Below the pieces are notes generated by a model that saw only the letters and a program-made list of their open reading frames with translations, did not search any database and had not been told where the DNA came from. Below, one piece after another: positions 1 to 11,642 of a stretch of 64,000 bases of DNA. The DNA comes from Fennellomyces sp. T-0311. Its lineage: Eukaryota > Mucoromycota > Mucoromycetes > Mucorales > Lichtheimiaceae. The translations under genes and the position numbers were made by a program. The stretch is from NCBI GenBank assembly GCA_025266875.1, contig JALLLT010000018.1, positions 248,001 through 312,000 of the forward strand, read 5' to 3'. Each line of letters begins with the position of its first letter. Position 1 is the stretch's first letter.

Positions 1-678
1 GAACACGGTTACAATCAAGTGCATTGAAAATCTTTTGAACGGCGCGGCCTGACCCGTCAACATGCAGTATTGCTGATGGTCGATAAGGAAAAAATCGCTT
101 ATTTAGGGCGTAGCACTTTCTTTTTTATTTGATCGCCAGTGTTGTGTGGCACCGACGTCGATCTGTGTTTGTTTGAACACAACAATCGCCCCTTCAAACT
201 TTGCAATCCCCTGTCGCAGGAACCATTGTTTCTAAAGAACAAATGTTGTCGACACATTATACTCCCAGCCCATATATACAATATCAACATCAAAACAACC
301 TGTCCAAGGATAATGCGTATGCAATGCAGTGCATGATATAGCCATAAAAAGAAGGACACATGTCGTAATCTCTATATGGTGTGATCTCTTCGTGTGGGGC
401 CTATTGTAAAAAAAAAATATGGGGGAGGGGGGTGGCAAGATAATTCCCCCCCTGTTACAAAATGCGTAAGAGAAGATACCTGGACTTACGAAGCGTATAG
501 CTATTACAATTGCATGGCTTGGCGAATACTGCTCAATTTTTTTTACTGCGCCTGAATACCCCCCTCCCCCCTTGGCACACATATATGCATGGGCTAAATA
601 TAAGATGCGGGCGTAAAAGCCTGGGTCTTTCTTCTTCCTCTTTACACATATATTTTTTCTTTATCTTTTATCCATTAC
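1..678. other. Intergenic, no gene seen
   Basis: Only short overlapping reading frames occur here, on both strands, with no recognisable motif or splice pattern. The last 80 bases are pyrimidine-rich and lead into the ATG at 679, which suits a fungal promoter and leader. Confidence 0.5.
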
Positions 679-1065
679 ATGAGCAACTCTTCTCGGTCAA
701 CAAGTGTTTTAACAAATTCATCAAGTAGTGTATGGTCAAGATTTTCCAGCTTATTCCATCGTCGACGGAAAAGTCGCCAACATCGACGTCCATTATCAAC
801 CTCCTTTTGTAGCAGCTCCTCCATTACTCAAACCACCATATCAACCACACGCCATAGTTATTGCGATTCTATGGTATCCCCCTCACCATCAAAAGACGCC
901 ACCCTCTTTGCCATCCCACCCTATAGCCCCACCTATTGCAAGACCAATGAGTTCCCGTACTCCAATTTTTATGTCAAGTTGCCTGATGGCAGATACATGA
1001 TACGATACCGGTCTGGGAACCGCGAAATCCTCGGCACCGAGATTATTGAAGGCTATATGATATAG
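679..1065 (+). CDS. Small Ser-rich basic protein, unknown function
   Basis: This is a single-exon frame of 128 codons. The first 70 residues are rich in Ser/Thr and contain a basic cluster (FHRRRKSRQHRR, about residues 27-38). The last 45 residues look more ordered and hold the motif VKLPDGRYMIRYRSG, which resembles a two-strand beta hairpin. No signal peptide or membrane segment is visible. I do not recognise the family. The frame is credited because its codon use and ordered tail look coding, its ATG follows a CT-rich leader, and it is followed by an AT-rich tail. The basic cluster could be a nuclear signal, which is inference only. It stands tail to tail with the methyltransferase that follows on the minus strand. 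Confidence 0.55.
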   Translation: MSNSSRSTSVLTNSSSSVWSRFSSLFHRRRKSRQHRRPLSTSFCSSSSITQTTISTTRHSYCDSMVSPSPSKDATLFAIPPYSPTYCKTNEFPYSNFYVKLPDGRYMIRYRSGNREILGTEIIEGYMI

Positions 1066-1334
1066 CCTGAAAAGGGACATGAAATATGTAATGTACGCTA
1101 TTATGTAATATGAATTGTAATTACTTCTTAGATCTTGTTTGTACCATTTTTTCCTTTCTCGATTAAGAAAAGAAAAGAAAATTATGTTTCTTTTTTGCAC
1201 TTGAAAATGAAAAAAAGGGTGGGGGTTTAGAGGAAGAAAAGAAGAAAGGGGGGGACTTTTTTTTTGTGAGTGTCTTGTGAATGTCGATTGTTGGCGTGTG
1301 TGTGTTGAAAGAGGTTAAATGAATGTAAGACAAA

Positions 1335-2670
1335 TTATGATAATGCGGATGATGACGGTTTCCGAGCACTCAACGCCCAGATTTTCATGTGCCAATGATA
1401 GTGTGTACATTCCTGAAAGTATCTCTCGAGCACCATAGTATACTCGTCTGGGTTCTTCAGGAGTCTCTGTGCGAGGAACGGTTTCAATGACCGCATTACA
1501 CTCTTCCATGACCACAGCATCTCGCTTGCAATCGGATCGCCTTCCTTACCTATATCAATATGCGCGTTGAGTTAATTCACATTGGTACGACAGAAGCGGA
1601 ATAAACTCACCAAACTCAATTGCCCGTACATCCTGCTGAATATCAGCAAATGCCGTATCCACCATGAGTGGTTGAAGCTTTGAAGCAATCCAAGGATCTT
1701 GACCCCGGTCCTGCATGGCCCGATGTACTAAAGCCAAATCGATCAGTATCTCTATGCGATTTGTTCCCATGGAAAACCTACATGTTGTCAATACAGCGTC
1801 CATCAATTGCGATTGACCCATTTCCTGTTATATAAGAAAACGTGTTTTAGCAAAGTCGCTCTACACGTGGAAAGAAGTGTTCTACAAGAAAACGGACCGT
1901 AAAATCCGACTCGACCAACTGGACAAGTCCGCCTGGTTTAAGGACCCGAAAGATCTCTGCAAGCACCTTTGGCCACTCTGTGGTTCGAAGGCCTACGATG
2001 AGTTGACGCATATGGACAAAGTCGAATGTGTTGTCGTCGTATGGTAACCCGTCAATGATATTTGTGAGTTGGAACGTTACGTTTTCAGGTCGAATCGCAG
2101 TGGGAAACATATCCGCCATGTCAATGCCAGTAACGTGTGCATTGGGATGCTCGATTGCCATTTCCTTTAAGGAGTAACAATAAGCCATTTTGTTGGGGCC
2201 CCACTTTTTTGAGTAGAATAATTACCATGACCCACGAGCCTGATCCGCAACCAATGTCAAGAATATTGGCATCGTCTGGAAGCTGTTCTTCGACGTTAGG
2301 TAGAATGTTACTATGCAACAAAGAAAATGAATCAACTTCTTTTTCTGGTCATCAAGTTTAAGGGGTGAGAGATTAACCTTGAGTAAAGAGCCTTGATGGC
2401 AAAGTGTTCCTACGTAACAACAGCTATGTGAGTTCCAAATATATACATTCACATATTGAGGCGTGGTGAAGCTGCAAAGAGTCAACGTACTGAATTTAAT
2501 CGGTCTTGTTCTTCTTCATCGCGTGGTAAACAATACGAGCTTGATTCAATGTTGTGATATATCCGTCCGTCGATCATAATTGTGGGTGACGATACCGATT
2601 GGTTGGATGATGGGCTGTTGCTCTCGACACTCGGGTCACGTTGTGATTGTTTAGATGGCCTTGCACCCAT
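1335..2670 (-). CDS. SAM-dependent methyltransferase, class I
   Basis: The protein of about 360 residues would move a methyl group from S-adenosylmethionine to an unidentified acceptor. It begins MGARPSKQ at 2670. Six exons can be joined in frame, including one of only about 35 nt carrying HFAIKALYS. Motif I is DIGCGSGSW, followed by an acidic loop (GIDMAD), the motif LPYDDNTFDFVHMR and the post-motif strand VLKPGGLVQLVE. This is the standard order of the Methyltransf_25/11 Rossmann fold. The C-terminal third (QDPWIASKLQPLM, then a tail with YTMVLERYFQECTHYHW) is a signature I associate with an expanded Mucoromycota family of unknown substrate. The first 60 residues are Ser-rich and probably disordered. 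A pyrimidine-rich stretch precedes the start. The class is secure, the substrate unknown. Confidence 0.85.
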
Positions 2671-3904
2671 TTTGTAATGTTTCAAGTGAGTGTGTGTGAA
2701 AAGAGAAGAGGAAAAAGAAAAAGAAAAAAAAAGGGTCTTGTTTCGCTCTCTGTGTTCTTTTTTCTCGTGACACGTTGCGCGACAGGACCCAGTTGACACC
2801 CAAGACTCCGTCGCCTTTCTGATCATTAAAGGAGTTGAAGATCCCTTTTCCCGGTGCCTTGTTTTTTTTCTTTATTGTAAAAAACCCGGGTCCGTGTGCA
2901 AAAATAATACACAAAGAACAAGCACCAACTTATGTGCACGTACCATTTCTATTCTTTTGGGTCGTTTCGACCGAATCGATCGGACTAGCCCATAATGCAA
3001 AAAATTATACATTCCGTCGACCATCAATCCCCATTGATCGGTTGTCTTGGTGTAACGTTTCGTCTGTCCAGACACTTCGGTGGCTGCAAACTTTTTGTTA
3101 TTTCGATACCTATTTTACGCGTCAATCGGATCACGCCCCGTTTTTAGATTAGCTATGACGCGAAGTTATAGAGAAAAAGAGAAATCCCCCCTCCTTCTCC
3201 ATTGTACTCTCCTTTTACTTTCCTTGGAGAAGAAAGAAAAAGGAGCAGTTTTTTTCACACTGTAAGCAACCGTCGATCATGCTTGTATGTAAAGATTGCT
3301 TGACGGGTTCCACTTTTGTTTGTTTCCCCTCGGGGTAGTAGGGGTCTATCGTCTCTCTACTCTTTCTCCGGCAAAAAGGGCATTCTTTTACTTGTATTAT
3401 GGGTGACGATTGTCAATAAGCAAGCACCCTTGCTAAATATAGTTACTCAGTAAATGCAGCTCTAATTGCATACTGCTCTTATATTAAATAAGGTACTTTT
3501 CAAAAAGAAAATTACATTACTAACATGTCATTAATATTTTTTTGTTCATCAATTTGATAAAGCAACGAAATCTCTTCCCCTTTTACTCTTCATCACTTTA
3601 CATCACTCCCCCTTGTACTTTTTGTCAAAAAAAAACATCGTTCGATATACAGAGGCTGACTTTTTTTTTGACATACAGACACCGCTTTAGCTCCTCTCCT
3701 CCGAAGATCCAAAATGCACGGGCACCTAAAAACGGTGGGTCCCAGATCCTTTCAACTGAGCTTGTATTTGTCGGTATCGACCGATCAAGTGGTGTATTGA
3801 TATTTTGTTTGTTAGGGCTGCAAATCAGATGCTTTTAATTCAACCATACATTATTCGTGTTCCCATGACACCCAATTTTTAATATACCAGTACTTTTATT
3901 ATTA
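2671..3904. other. Intergenic, no gene seen
   Basis: This 1.2-kb AT-rich spacer separates two minus-strand genes. It holds long T and A runs and no convincing exon. The small frames at about 2835-3152 and 3542-3838 have no motif and a biased, low-complexity composition. Confidence 0.5.
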
Positions 3905-4417
3905 CTATTGTTTACGTTTAAAAGCAGCATCACGTAATCCAATTAACCAAGCTTGATGACCATTAAGCATAGGATTTGGCACTTGTTTAGCTAATTTCTT
4001 CGCCGGTTCACCAATTTGTGATTCTTGCGTCAAAATTCGCACTCTTCCCAATGCCAAATCTTCCAATACCCATCCATGCATAACAGTAAAATCTCCACCT
4101 TGCTTTGCAGTCCAAGAAAGTCGGGCCGGTTGCCCAGAACTTGGTCCTTTGAATTCAACGACGTGCGCATCCAGTGGCGGAAATCCGAACGTACTGAACT
4201 TGAAATCAACGTTGGGTTGGAGCATGGGCCCATTGTTTGAAGGAAAATTAATGTCCGCAACATTATCATAGTATGCTTCCCATTTTGATGTATCCACAAG
4301 CAATGGCCATGTATCGTTTACTGATAGTCCTTGAACAACAATCTCGTTGGATACAAAATTATCTGTTGTACCGGGCAAATACTTATCAAGCCAATTGATC
4401 GCTGGTGCTGTGCTCAT
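3905..4417 (-). CDS. SRPBCC / START-like (polyketide cyclase-type) protein
   Basis: The gene is intronless and encodes 170 residues, about the usual size of a lone SRPBCC domain. The pattern fits the fold: an N-terminal helix with a paired strand (FVSNEIVVQGLSVNDTW), a Trp-containing helix segment (LLVDTSKWEAYYDN), then alternating strands (VDFKFSTFGFPPLDAHVVEF and RLSWTAKQGGDFTVMHGWVLE) and a long C-terminal helix. Such domains enclose a hydrophobic pocket for lipids or aromatic molecules, and some act as cyclases or aromatase-like enzymes. No catalytic residues can be named. There is no signal peptide, so it is probably cytosolic. The lack of introns among intron-rich neighbours, and the resemblance to bacterial single-domain members, leave transfer from bacteria open. 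The fold call is from sequence feel, not a search. Confidence 0.65.
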   Translation of the reverse strand: MSTAPAINWLDKYLPGTTDNFVSNEIVVQGLSVNDTWPLLVDTSKWEAYYDNVADINFPSNNGPMLQPNVDFKFSTFGFPPLDAHVVEFKGPSSGQPARLSWTAKQGGDFTVMHGWVLEDLALGRVRILTQESQIGEPAKKLAKQVPNPMLNGHQAWLIGLRDAAFKRKQ

Positions 4418-5245
4418 TGCCTACTTTTTTGTAATTATTGAAAAAAAAAGAGCAAACAACGAAAATGTACAGAGCTTTATTAATTATCCTTGCATGAAAG
4501 TTGACGCGGTAAATTTTGCATGTCGAAATGATATTTATTATGTATGCTCCGGCATCCCACTTACCTTCGATGCCACGGTTGCCACGCATCGAAGCATATC
4601 TATATAGAGTTGATATTACTCGATAAATCACTATTGAATAAAGCCAAGACGTGTCACAGATAACAGTTAGCGTGTGACTGGTCGTGCTCTCAGAGGCCAT
4701 CCTATCAGGTATCTAGACCTGTCGTCATGGTAAAAAAAGAATCGACGTTGTATTACCTTCCATCCCGATATATGGTATTTCATGGGCCGCGTCAAAGAAA
4801 AAGTACGAGGCACTTTTTCCGCGCACGATCGCTATCATACTAAAAACATTTAGCCGTGCAAATCGTTCGACTAAACGCAAAAGTGGTAAGAAGATTCCCA
4901 CGGTGACACAAAAGCATTGACGACTATTCCTTAACAGCTGACCCCACACGTACTACCTGAAAAAAACATTTTTTTTGTCTGGGGCCACTCCAAAACGTAC
5001 TTGTCATCAGAGATTTTTTTTCATATGACATTCAACATTTTTTTAAAAGAAATCGGCAAGGTTGTCTTCAGTCACACATTGAACATTCTGTGTAATAATA
5101 AAAAAAAAGATAAAGTTAGCATAAAAGTCAACGTTACTCAAAGGTGGCGTTTTATGTGAAATGCTGAGCCACATCTTATTGTTACATTTTCCATTAGATT
5201 TATATGGAAAACATATAACTGGACCTTTTTCTTCCTCTTTTATTC
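4418..5245. other. Intergenic, divergent promoter region
   Basis: This 0.8-kb AT-rich spacer lies between the divergently transcribed SRPBCC gene and the USP7-like gene. It contains several A and T runs and no exon that I can support. Confidence 0.5.
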
Positions 5246-8200
5246 ATGCTAAACCGCAGCACCAAGGTAGAAAAAAATAATCAGTTTCAAAAATCTTTTA
5301 TTCATGAAATGTTTCAGGATAGCGAAGAACTTCCAGAATATGGTGAAACTACAGTTACACCGACTCAGGAGCCTGGGCCCCCACGCGCACTGTCCATTGT
5401 ACACGATTGTATGTTGTATAAGGCCAAGCACACATATTATATTATTCTGAGAATATCACAGGGTTCGAAATTTCAAATGGTCTCTTTCCATCTATTGAAG
5501 AACCAGTAATACAAACCCAATGTCATCACTGGGTTATTAATGATTGGGAAGCTTTACCTGTGCGGGCCACAAGCCATACCTTTACTGTCCAGAAACATCA
5601 ATGGTAAATACTCGTGATTATTTTCTTTTGGACGTTTCTGACGACGTCCCTCTTGTAAAGGAAATTGGTCATGTACGCAAAAGGCAATGCAGCAGCGCAA
5701 CAAAATCATTTTTCACTCTATCTTTCTTGGGAAGGTGATCCTGTTGATCCGAATGCTCATATCTGTGTTATGTTTGCTTTTGTTTTATCCAATCGACAAT
5801 ATCCTTCAAGTTATACAACACGGTGTAAGTTTTTTTTTCTTTTCCTGTCGGTAATGGACAGCAATGTGTTGATATGAAAGAAAGGTGGCCATCATCGGTT
5901 CGATCCAATGGGTAGTATTCAAGTATGGGGATACAATAGCATGGCTTCAATCGAAAGTCTTCGTCAATCTGATCAAAGTACTGGTCGTTCCGCCCTTTTA
6001 CAAAATGGACAAATACGTGTTTCCGTCATTATCCGAGTAGTACAAGATGTCACGGGCTACCTATGGGACACAGAGTAAATGAACAGATATCGGTCTGCAT
6101 CAATGCTAACATAAGTTGGATTCGTATAGTTATAATTCAAGAAAAAGTGTTGGTTATGTTCCAATTCGAAATGAACGACTTAAGCAGTATGATCAAGGTC
6201 TTGTCGGTGCATTTCTACAAGTGCTCTTTTGCACGAATCTTTTTCGTCGCAAAATCTTCCAAATTCAAACCAATAATGCCAGCCATTCACCTGTAGCTAT
6301 ACAAATGTTATTTTACAAGCTGCAGTATTCTTTGGATAGCGTCGGTAAGCTTTTGTGGGTATATCTACGCGGGAAAAGTCAGTTCCTGAACATGTCATTA
6401 GATTCCCAGCTTCTTGGTGATATTTTTCATGCGGCACGAGATGTGATCGATGTTAGAGACGCTATATATTCTCATCTTACTCAAAATGTAAGTGCTCTTG
6501 GAGGTAAATACGTGAGTGTATCCATGGTTACTAAAGTATAGTTACATGGTAGTCGGCGATCAAAAAGATTTACGACGAAGTGTTTCGTGTTCGTTTTGGA
6601 GTTGACGAGATAGGTCATTGTGTAGAACGTTTATATAACGGTAGTGGCATCAATTTTTGATACAGAAAATTTAGCTCTTCCTTTGTATTATACGGCACAC
6701 GAGTATTACGGACTTGAACAAGCTCTAGAGGCATTCGGAAAGGAAATTGATATTCTCCCTCCAGTTCTTCACATTGATCTCGAACGCTGGTATGATCATA
6801 GAAAGCAAGACAGTAATAAGAACGAAAAGGTGTGTAATGATATAAGGAGCTTACGGCTGTATACTATTCACTCAATGATAGTAATCCTATACCATATTTC
6901 CATGTATGCAGAACCTTAAACGGTTTACATATCCAGAAGAAATAAACATGGGAATACTCTCGAGTATTTCAATGGGGAAAGGTAAAACGAGGAGTAAAAG
7001 TATACCATCCCAGAAAGTCGAATATGTACTTCACAGGTACGTCTAATCGCTGACAGAATTTATCACGATGTCAAGTACTTTTATAGCGTTATCATGCGCA
7101 ATTCATCCACAAAGAAGTACCATGTGTATATCAGACCATATAGCGGAGAAGCAAAGTGGTTAGTACGTATATATTACCTTTGAGATTGAAGGCTAATAAT
7201 GCTGTGACAATAACGTTAGGCTTCGATTCGAGGTTCATCGTGTGATCCCTGCAAACGTGGACCAAGTACTTCAAACTAAAAACTTTGGCTACAGTACAGA
7301 AAGAGCGCAAATGCTGTCGTATGTACAGAAATCAAAGTTACATGAAGTTCTGATCGATGTTTCATTTCACGATATTCCACGACATATTGGTAAGTTTTGG
7401 CTTCTTTTTTATATATTCATGTATCAGTTAAATCGTTGTGTAGCTCAATGGGGTTACCAAGAAATGCGAGGCAGCGTGGTGCCATCCATGGATCGAATCA
7501 ATTTGATAGTAATTATTAAACAGGTTGCAAGTATGTATTAAACAAAAAGTAACTTTATGTTCCCATTTAGATAGTGACCGACGATACTTTCAGAGACAGC
7601 AAGGTTTTGGATCCTTTCGACATCAATTCGCGATGCGTCACAAAAGTCGTTCGCAACATGTACTCGACGACTGTGAACGATATTTATGCCTTCATAAGCG
7701 AGCATTTCTCTGTACCAAAAGAGACGTTTCGGCTATGGACGATCATTCAAAGAGTCAACAAGACCCTGCGGGTTGATGCGGCGCTCGACACTTCGGATAT
7801 TCAAAGCAGTAAGAATCAGATCGGAAAGACGAAGAGTAGGCATTCTAAACGAAAGGAATGGGAAAAAAAGATTTCCGTACAGTACTTGACAAGTATCATG
7901 TTAAACGGCTGGATGGCGATAATTACCTGTTTTATCTCGAGTACCATTCAGGAAAAAATCTAAACGAGAACGATATCCTCATCTTTATCAGATACTTTGA
8001 TGCTGAAGTTCAAAATGTGCGGTACGTCGCTTCAATACCATCAACAGTTATATGCTGACAATGCAGTAACGTAGTGGGATCAGTCACCTCGTTATTGACA
8101 AACACAAGAAGATCGGATCGATAACCGATACTGTAAATGCAATGGTGGGAAACCCTAGTGACACAGCGCTTGAATTTTACGATGTTAGTAGTACGTTACA

Positions 8201-8531
8201 TTGGTAGTTGAGCAGTAGCTTATTGCATTGGCAGGTGGTACATGAGACTTTGATAGAAAAGTGCGACAGTAGCAAGTCGTTCCAGGAATGCGGAATCAAA
8301 AGTGGAGATGTTATTTGTGCGCAGAGAGCCGCGACAGGAAAGGAGTAGGTATAGCAGGAGCTCCTTGGGACTCGGCTAACAAATTTGGGATACGAACGTA
8401 CTAGAAAATTTACGTTATTTCAGCGTACTATGGATCTGTACGACCATTACGTCTTGGCAGGACTGGTGAAACGAAGCACTTTCAATTTCCAGCGTACGAC
8501 ATCCCGCGGTAAGGATATCATGCCCGAATGA
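5246..8531 (+). CDS. USP7/Ubp15-like protein lacking the catalytic triad
   Basis: About 17 short exons join into one frame of roughly 790 codons; USP7/Ubp15 proteins usually have about 1,100 or more. The order is a MATH domain (HHWVINDWEALPVRA, HICVMFAFVLSNRQYPSSY, GQIRVSVIIRVVQDVTGYLW), a USP peptidase-like domain, then HUBL ubiquitin-like repeats (VTDDTFRDSKVLDPFD, FRLWTIIQRVNKTLRVD, ILIFIRYFDAEVQNVR, FQECGIKSGDVI). The peptidase part still shows GYVPIRN, ILPPVLHIDLERWYDHR and VHRVIPANVDQVL. However, the Cys box (normally NQGATCYMN) reads NERLKQYDQ, the His box (normally GGHY) reads STKKYHVY, and the acidic FDDD before RVIP reads FEVH. A stretch of about 25-40 residues is also missing near 6.63 kb. 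Most exon edges keep frame with 50-60-nt introns; the join near 6,630-6,680 is unsettled. Expected role: a ubiquitin or substrate-binding scaffold rather than a protease. Confidence 0.75.
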
Positions 8532-9036
8532 TCGGATAGGAGTAGCGGTGTCAGCAGAAGCATCCATCGCTCCATTCTGAATTAACTTTGTTTCTCGATA
8601 TTCTATGTATGTGATCATTTTACTATTAGTCTAAATTAAAAGATACGTAATTGCCCCTCGAAGGCTCGCTTAAAGGAACGAAGCCGATTGCTAGTGACAT
8701 TTGCATATCAGCCACAGCAATCGATTCGACAAAGGGAACCCTGATTCATGCAAAGGAGAGACGCTCTCCTTTCAGAAAACCGGTGCTGATGATCGCAGAC
8801 TATTTGCAGGACAGGCCGAAGCCCCTACGCATACAAGGAACAAATGCTTGACAGCAGCTGAGGCACAAGAGCATGCATGAACAAATAGATAAAAAAAAAG
8901 AGAAATGATGCAAATGTTTTACTGAATGTACAGATAAGAACGATGAAACGTCAGGAAGTGAGCGTGTATCCAGTGGCAGGATATATTTTTTTTGGAGTTG
9001 TTGTAAGCTGTAGCTTGTCAATGCGAGGAAATGAAA
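8532..9036. other. Intergenic, convergent 3' region
   Basis: These 500 bases separate the 3' ends of the USP7-like gene and NOP2. A small plus-strand frame at 8651-8851 has no motif and begins inside AT-rich sequence, so I do not call a gene. Confidence 0.45.
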
Positions 9037-11025
9037 TTATTTTTTGCCCTTCTTCTTGCGAAGCTTTGCCTTGGATTCTACACAGAAACAGAAATCAGTG
9101 CCGCCCCTTGGCTTTTGCCCACACGCCTCCTTACCTTCTATATACTTGGCATCCTCTTCATCGTTAAACGTGATCTCCTCGTCCTCCTTCTTATTGCTAG
9201 AGCCGTTTGCCTGCTTCTTTGCAGGTGCATCCTCGTCCTTTCCAGAATCAAACTTGTTGCTCATCTTTTTAAATTTGGCGACGTAGAAACCGTCCATGTT
9301 GTGTACGTGAGGGTAGAACCGACGAGTCAACTTGACGCTGGGATGGAACGTCTGACCACGGAACGAGGTGAAGCCTTCTTTACCGAAATCGAGACCGGTG
9401 GGCACCAACTTGACATTCGGTCGCTTCTTCAGTGCATAGTTGACCACGGCTTCATTTTCTTCCACAGTGACGGAACATGTGGAATAGACAATGTAGCCGC
9501 CAGTCTTGGATTTGGCGTCCACGGAATCGATCGCACTGAGAATCAGCTGTTTTTGCAAGAATGGAATGTCGATGAAGTCCTTTTCGGTCTTGTTCAGCTT
9601 GACACTGGCATCTTTGGAAATAACACCTGTGCCAGAGCATGGGGCATCGAGCAAGACACGGTCGAATCCACCCACAACCTTGGGGAATTCGCGACCGTCG
9701 TAGTTACATACGACCGCATTTTTGACGCCCAAACGATGAATGTTGGCAGTCAAACTCTTCAAACGATCCTTATTGGCATCGTTGGCAAACACCATGCCGG
9801 TGTTCTTCTGCAGGGCTGCAATGTATGTCGTTTTACCACCGGGAGCCGAGGCCATGTCGAGGACACGCTCGTTCTCTTGCGGTGCCAAGGCCATGACGGG
9901 CAAGAACGAGGAGGCTGCTTGCAGAATGTAATGACCAGAGAGGTATTCGGGCGTAGCACCAATGGGCACCTGTGAGTCAAACACTTGAAGACCAACCTTG
10001 CTCCACTTGCCAATGGGATCCAAGTTCACGCCACGGTTGATCAGTGCCTGTGCGAGATCGCGGCGACGGGTTCGTAGGGTGTTGGTACGGATGGTGACGG
10101 GTCGAGGCACTTCGTTGGCCTCAAAGAACTCGATGGCCTCGGACACCGAGAACAGATTGAACAGCTTTTCTGCCAAGAATTCTGAGTAGCCGTAGTAGTA
10201 GGCGATATCCTTGATGAGACGATCAATATAATCCTGACGTGATCTATTTCGCATTGTCAGCACCGTTCTATGCTCCAATATGTTAAAAAAAAAGAGAGCC
10301 TCACGTGTTGGGATCGCGCATGGTCTTGAAGTTGTTCAATACATTGACAAGCTCCTGGATTCGCTGGTTGACGACCGTGACATCGGCCGTAAGCTCTTCT
10401 TCGCCACCTTCGGGCAATTGGAACCCCTCACCCTCTTCAGCAATGTTGGTTTGCATGGCAGACTCCATCAGTTCAGCTTCTGCAGCAGCAGCTTCGCGTG
10501 CTTTGCGTGCCTCGATTTTGCGTGATTTGCGTTCGTCCAAACCTTCAAACTTCAGTCATATTAGCCATTGATCGAGCCATTCATGCCCTACACACCGATC
10601 CTTACCTCAGCAATATGCTCATCATCGTCATCCTCATCGCTATCTTCCTCCTCTTCCTCAGCCTCCTCTTCTTCTTCCGAATCAGAGCCGAGGAAGTTGG
10701 TGTCGGCCTTGGGGAAAATATCCTCGCCGTCACCTTCGAGATCAAACTCATCGTCGAGCATTTCGTCGTCGTCGTCCGAGGCAGCTTCAACATTGTCCCA
10801 AAGATCATCACCACTGTTGTTGGCTTCGGCCAAAAAGTCGGGTTCTTGGTCGCTTTCCTCGACTTTTTCGACAACTTTTTGCTTTTTCAACACCACTTTG
10901 TCGTCGTTGTTTGCTGGCCGCTTTCGCTTGTCGTTTTTCTTATTCTTCGAGGCATTGTTCTTCTTTTTGGAGAATCCGTCCAATGGTGCTGGCGCACCTT
11001 GTTTGTTACGTTGTCGTCGTCCCAT
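9037..11025 (-). CDS. NOP2: 25S rRNA (cytosine-C5) methyltransferase Nop2
   Basis: This nucleolar enzyme methylates a cytosine in large-subunit rRNA (C2870 in yeast) and is needed for 60S assembly. Four exons give about 610 residues: 11025-10606, about 10549-10305, 10243 to about 9138, and a short last exon ending KLRKKKGKK. The first 140 residues contain basic clusters and long acidic runs, as in the family. The core begins RQDYIDRLIKDIAYYYGYS. The SAM-binding motif is DMASAPGGKTTYIA, the first catalytic cysteine lies in LLDAPCSGTGV (motif IV) and the second in YSTCSV (motif VI), so both are intact. The tail is Lys-rich, typical of a nucleolar protein. It is divergent from the Zn2Cys6 regulator gene, with about 617 bp between the starts. 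Confidence 0.95.
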
Positions 11026-11642
11026 TGTTATAAAGTATGCAAGAAAAGCTCAAGCATTTTTTTTTCAGGCAACCCGCCGACACCAAAATCCCCGGAGCGG
11101 AGAATAGGCTGTCACGCTGCGGCTTAGGCCACAAGGTTGAATGATTACCCCTCCTCCGGGTTCTTAGGGAAGGGATGGAACGCCCATCTTGCCACACTTT
11201 TTATCAGATTCGTGGTTCGTTCCTATTGTTTGACGACGGCGGCCGCATACTCCCAGCAAGAACATGTCCTTATCAAAGCTCGTGTTTTTGCTTGCTTTTC
11301 AGGTTATGTACTAGCACAACGTAATCGCTGGGGATGAACCTTGTTCTGTTTTGCAAGGGGAGCGTGTCGTCTGAATAAAGAGAAGTTATCATCGTCGGAC
11401 CGGCCTGTGGAATGGACCGACGTGGTTGTATCCAGAAAGCGCCTGGATGCCTGTTCAAAAGGCCAGTGCTGTCTGAATGTGGCTATCGGATGTGCTGCCG
11501 AAAAAGGGCTAGATTACCAGTGCAAGAGCAGTAAAATGAAGTGCAATGCTTGCTTACACTCCCAGTCCGACACGCAAACACCTTTAAGCCAGCTCAGCTC
11601 TGTCCAAAAAAAATTAAAGTGGTTCTTCCTTGGCCATATGAA
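11026..11642. promoter_or_regulatory. Divergent intergenic region, NOP2 / Zn2Cys6 gene
   Basis: These 617 bases lie between two divergent start codons. No clear TATA box or palindromic operator stands out. An upstream ATG in frame with the regulator occurs at 11541, but the ATG at 11643 (MNSYTRN) is preferred because the region between reads like leader sequence. Confidence 0.4.

Noticed and set aside
232..582. Minus-strand frame of 116 codons at the left edge
   Set aside because: It contains low-complexity Phe/Tyr/Pro runs from T/G-rich sequence and overlaps other random frames.
7037..7056. A 20-nt GTACGT...CTGACAG intron in the USP7-like gene
   Set aside because: It is too short to splice. 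The same donor with the TTTTATAG acceptor gives a 50-nt intron, keeps frame and improves the match to the family.
5246..8531. The USP7-like locus as a pseudogene
   Set aside because: Nearly all exons join in one frame with standard splice sites and without stops. Only the catalytic residues and a short segment are lost.
9031..9975. Plus-strand frame of 314 codons
   Set aside because: It is the antisense shadow of the NOP2 catalytic exon and has no ATG-linked motif.
10498..11127. Plus-strand frames up to 209 codons
   Set aside because: They are antisense to the acidic N-terminal exon of NOP2; Ser- and Phe-rich composition comes from complementing GAA/GAC codons.
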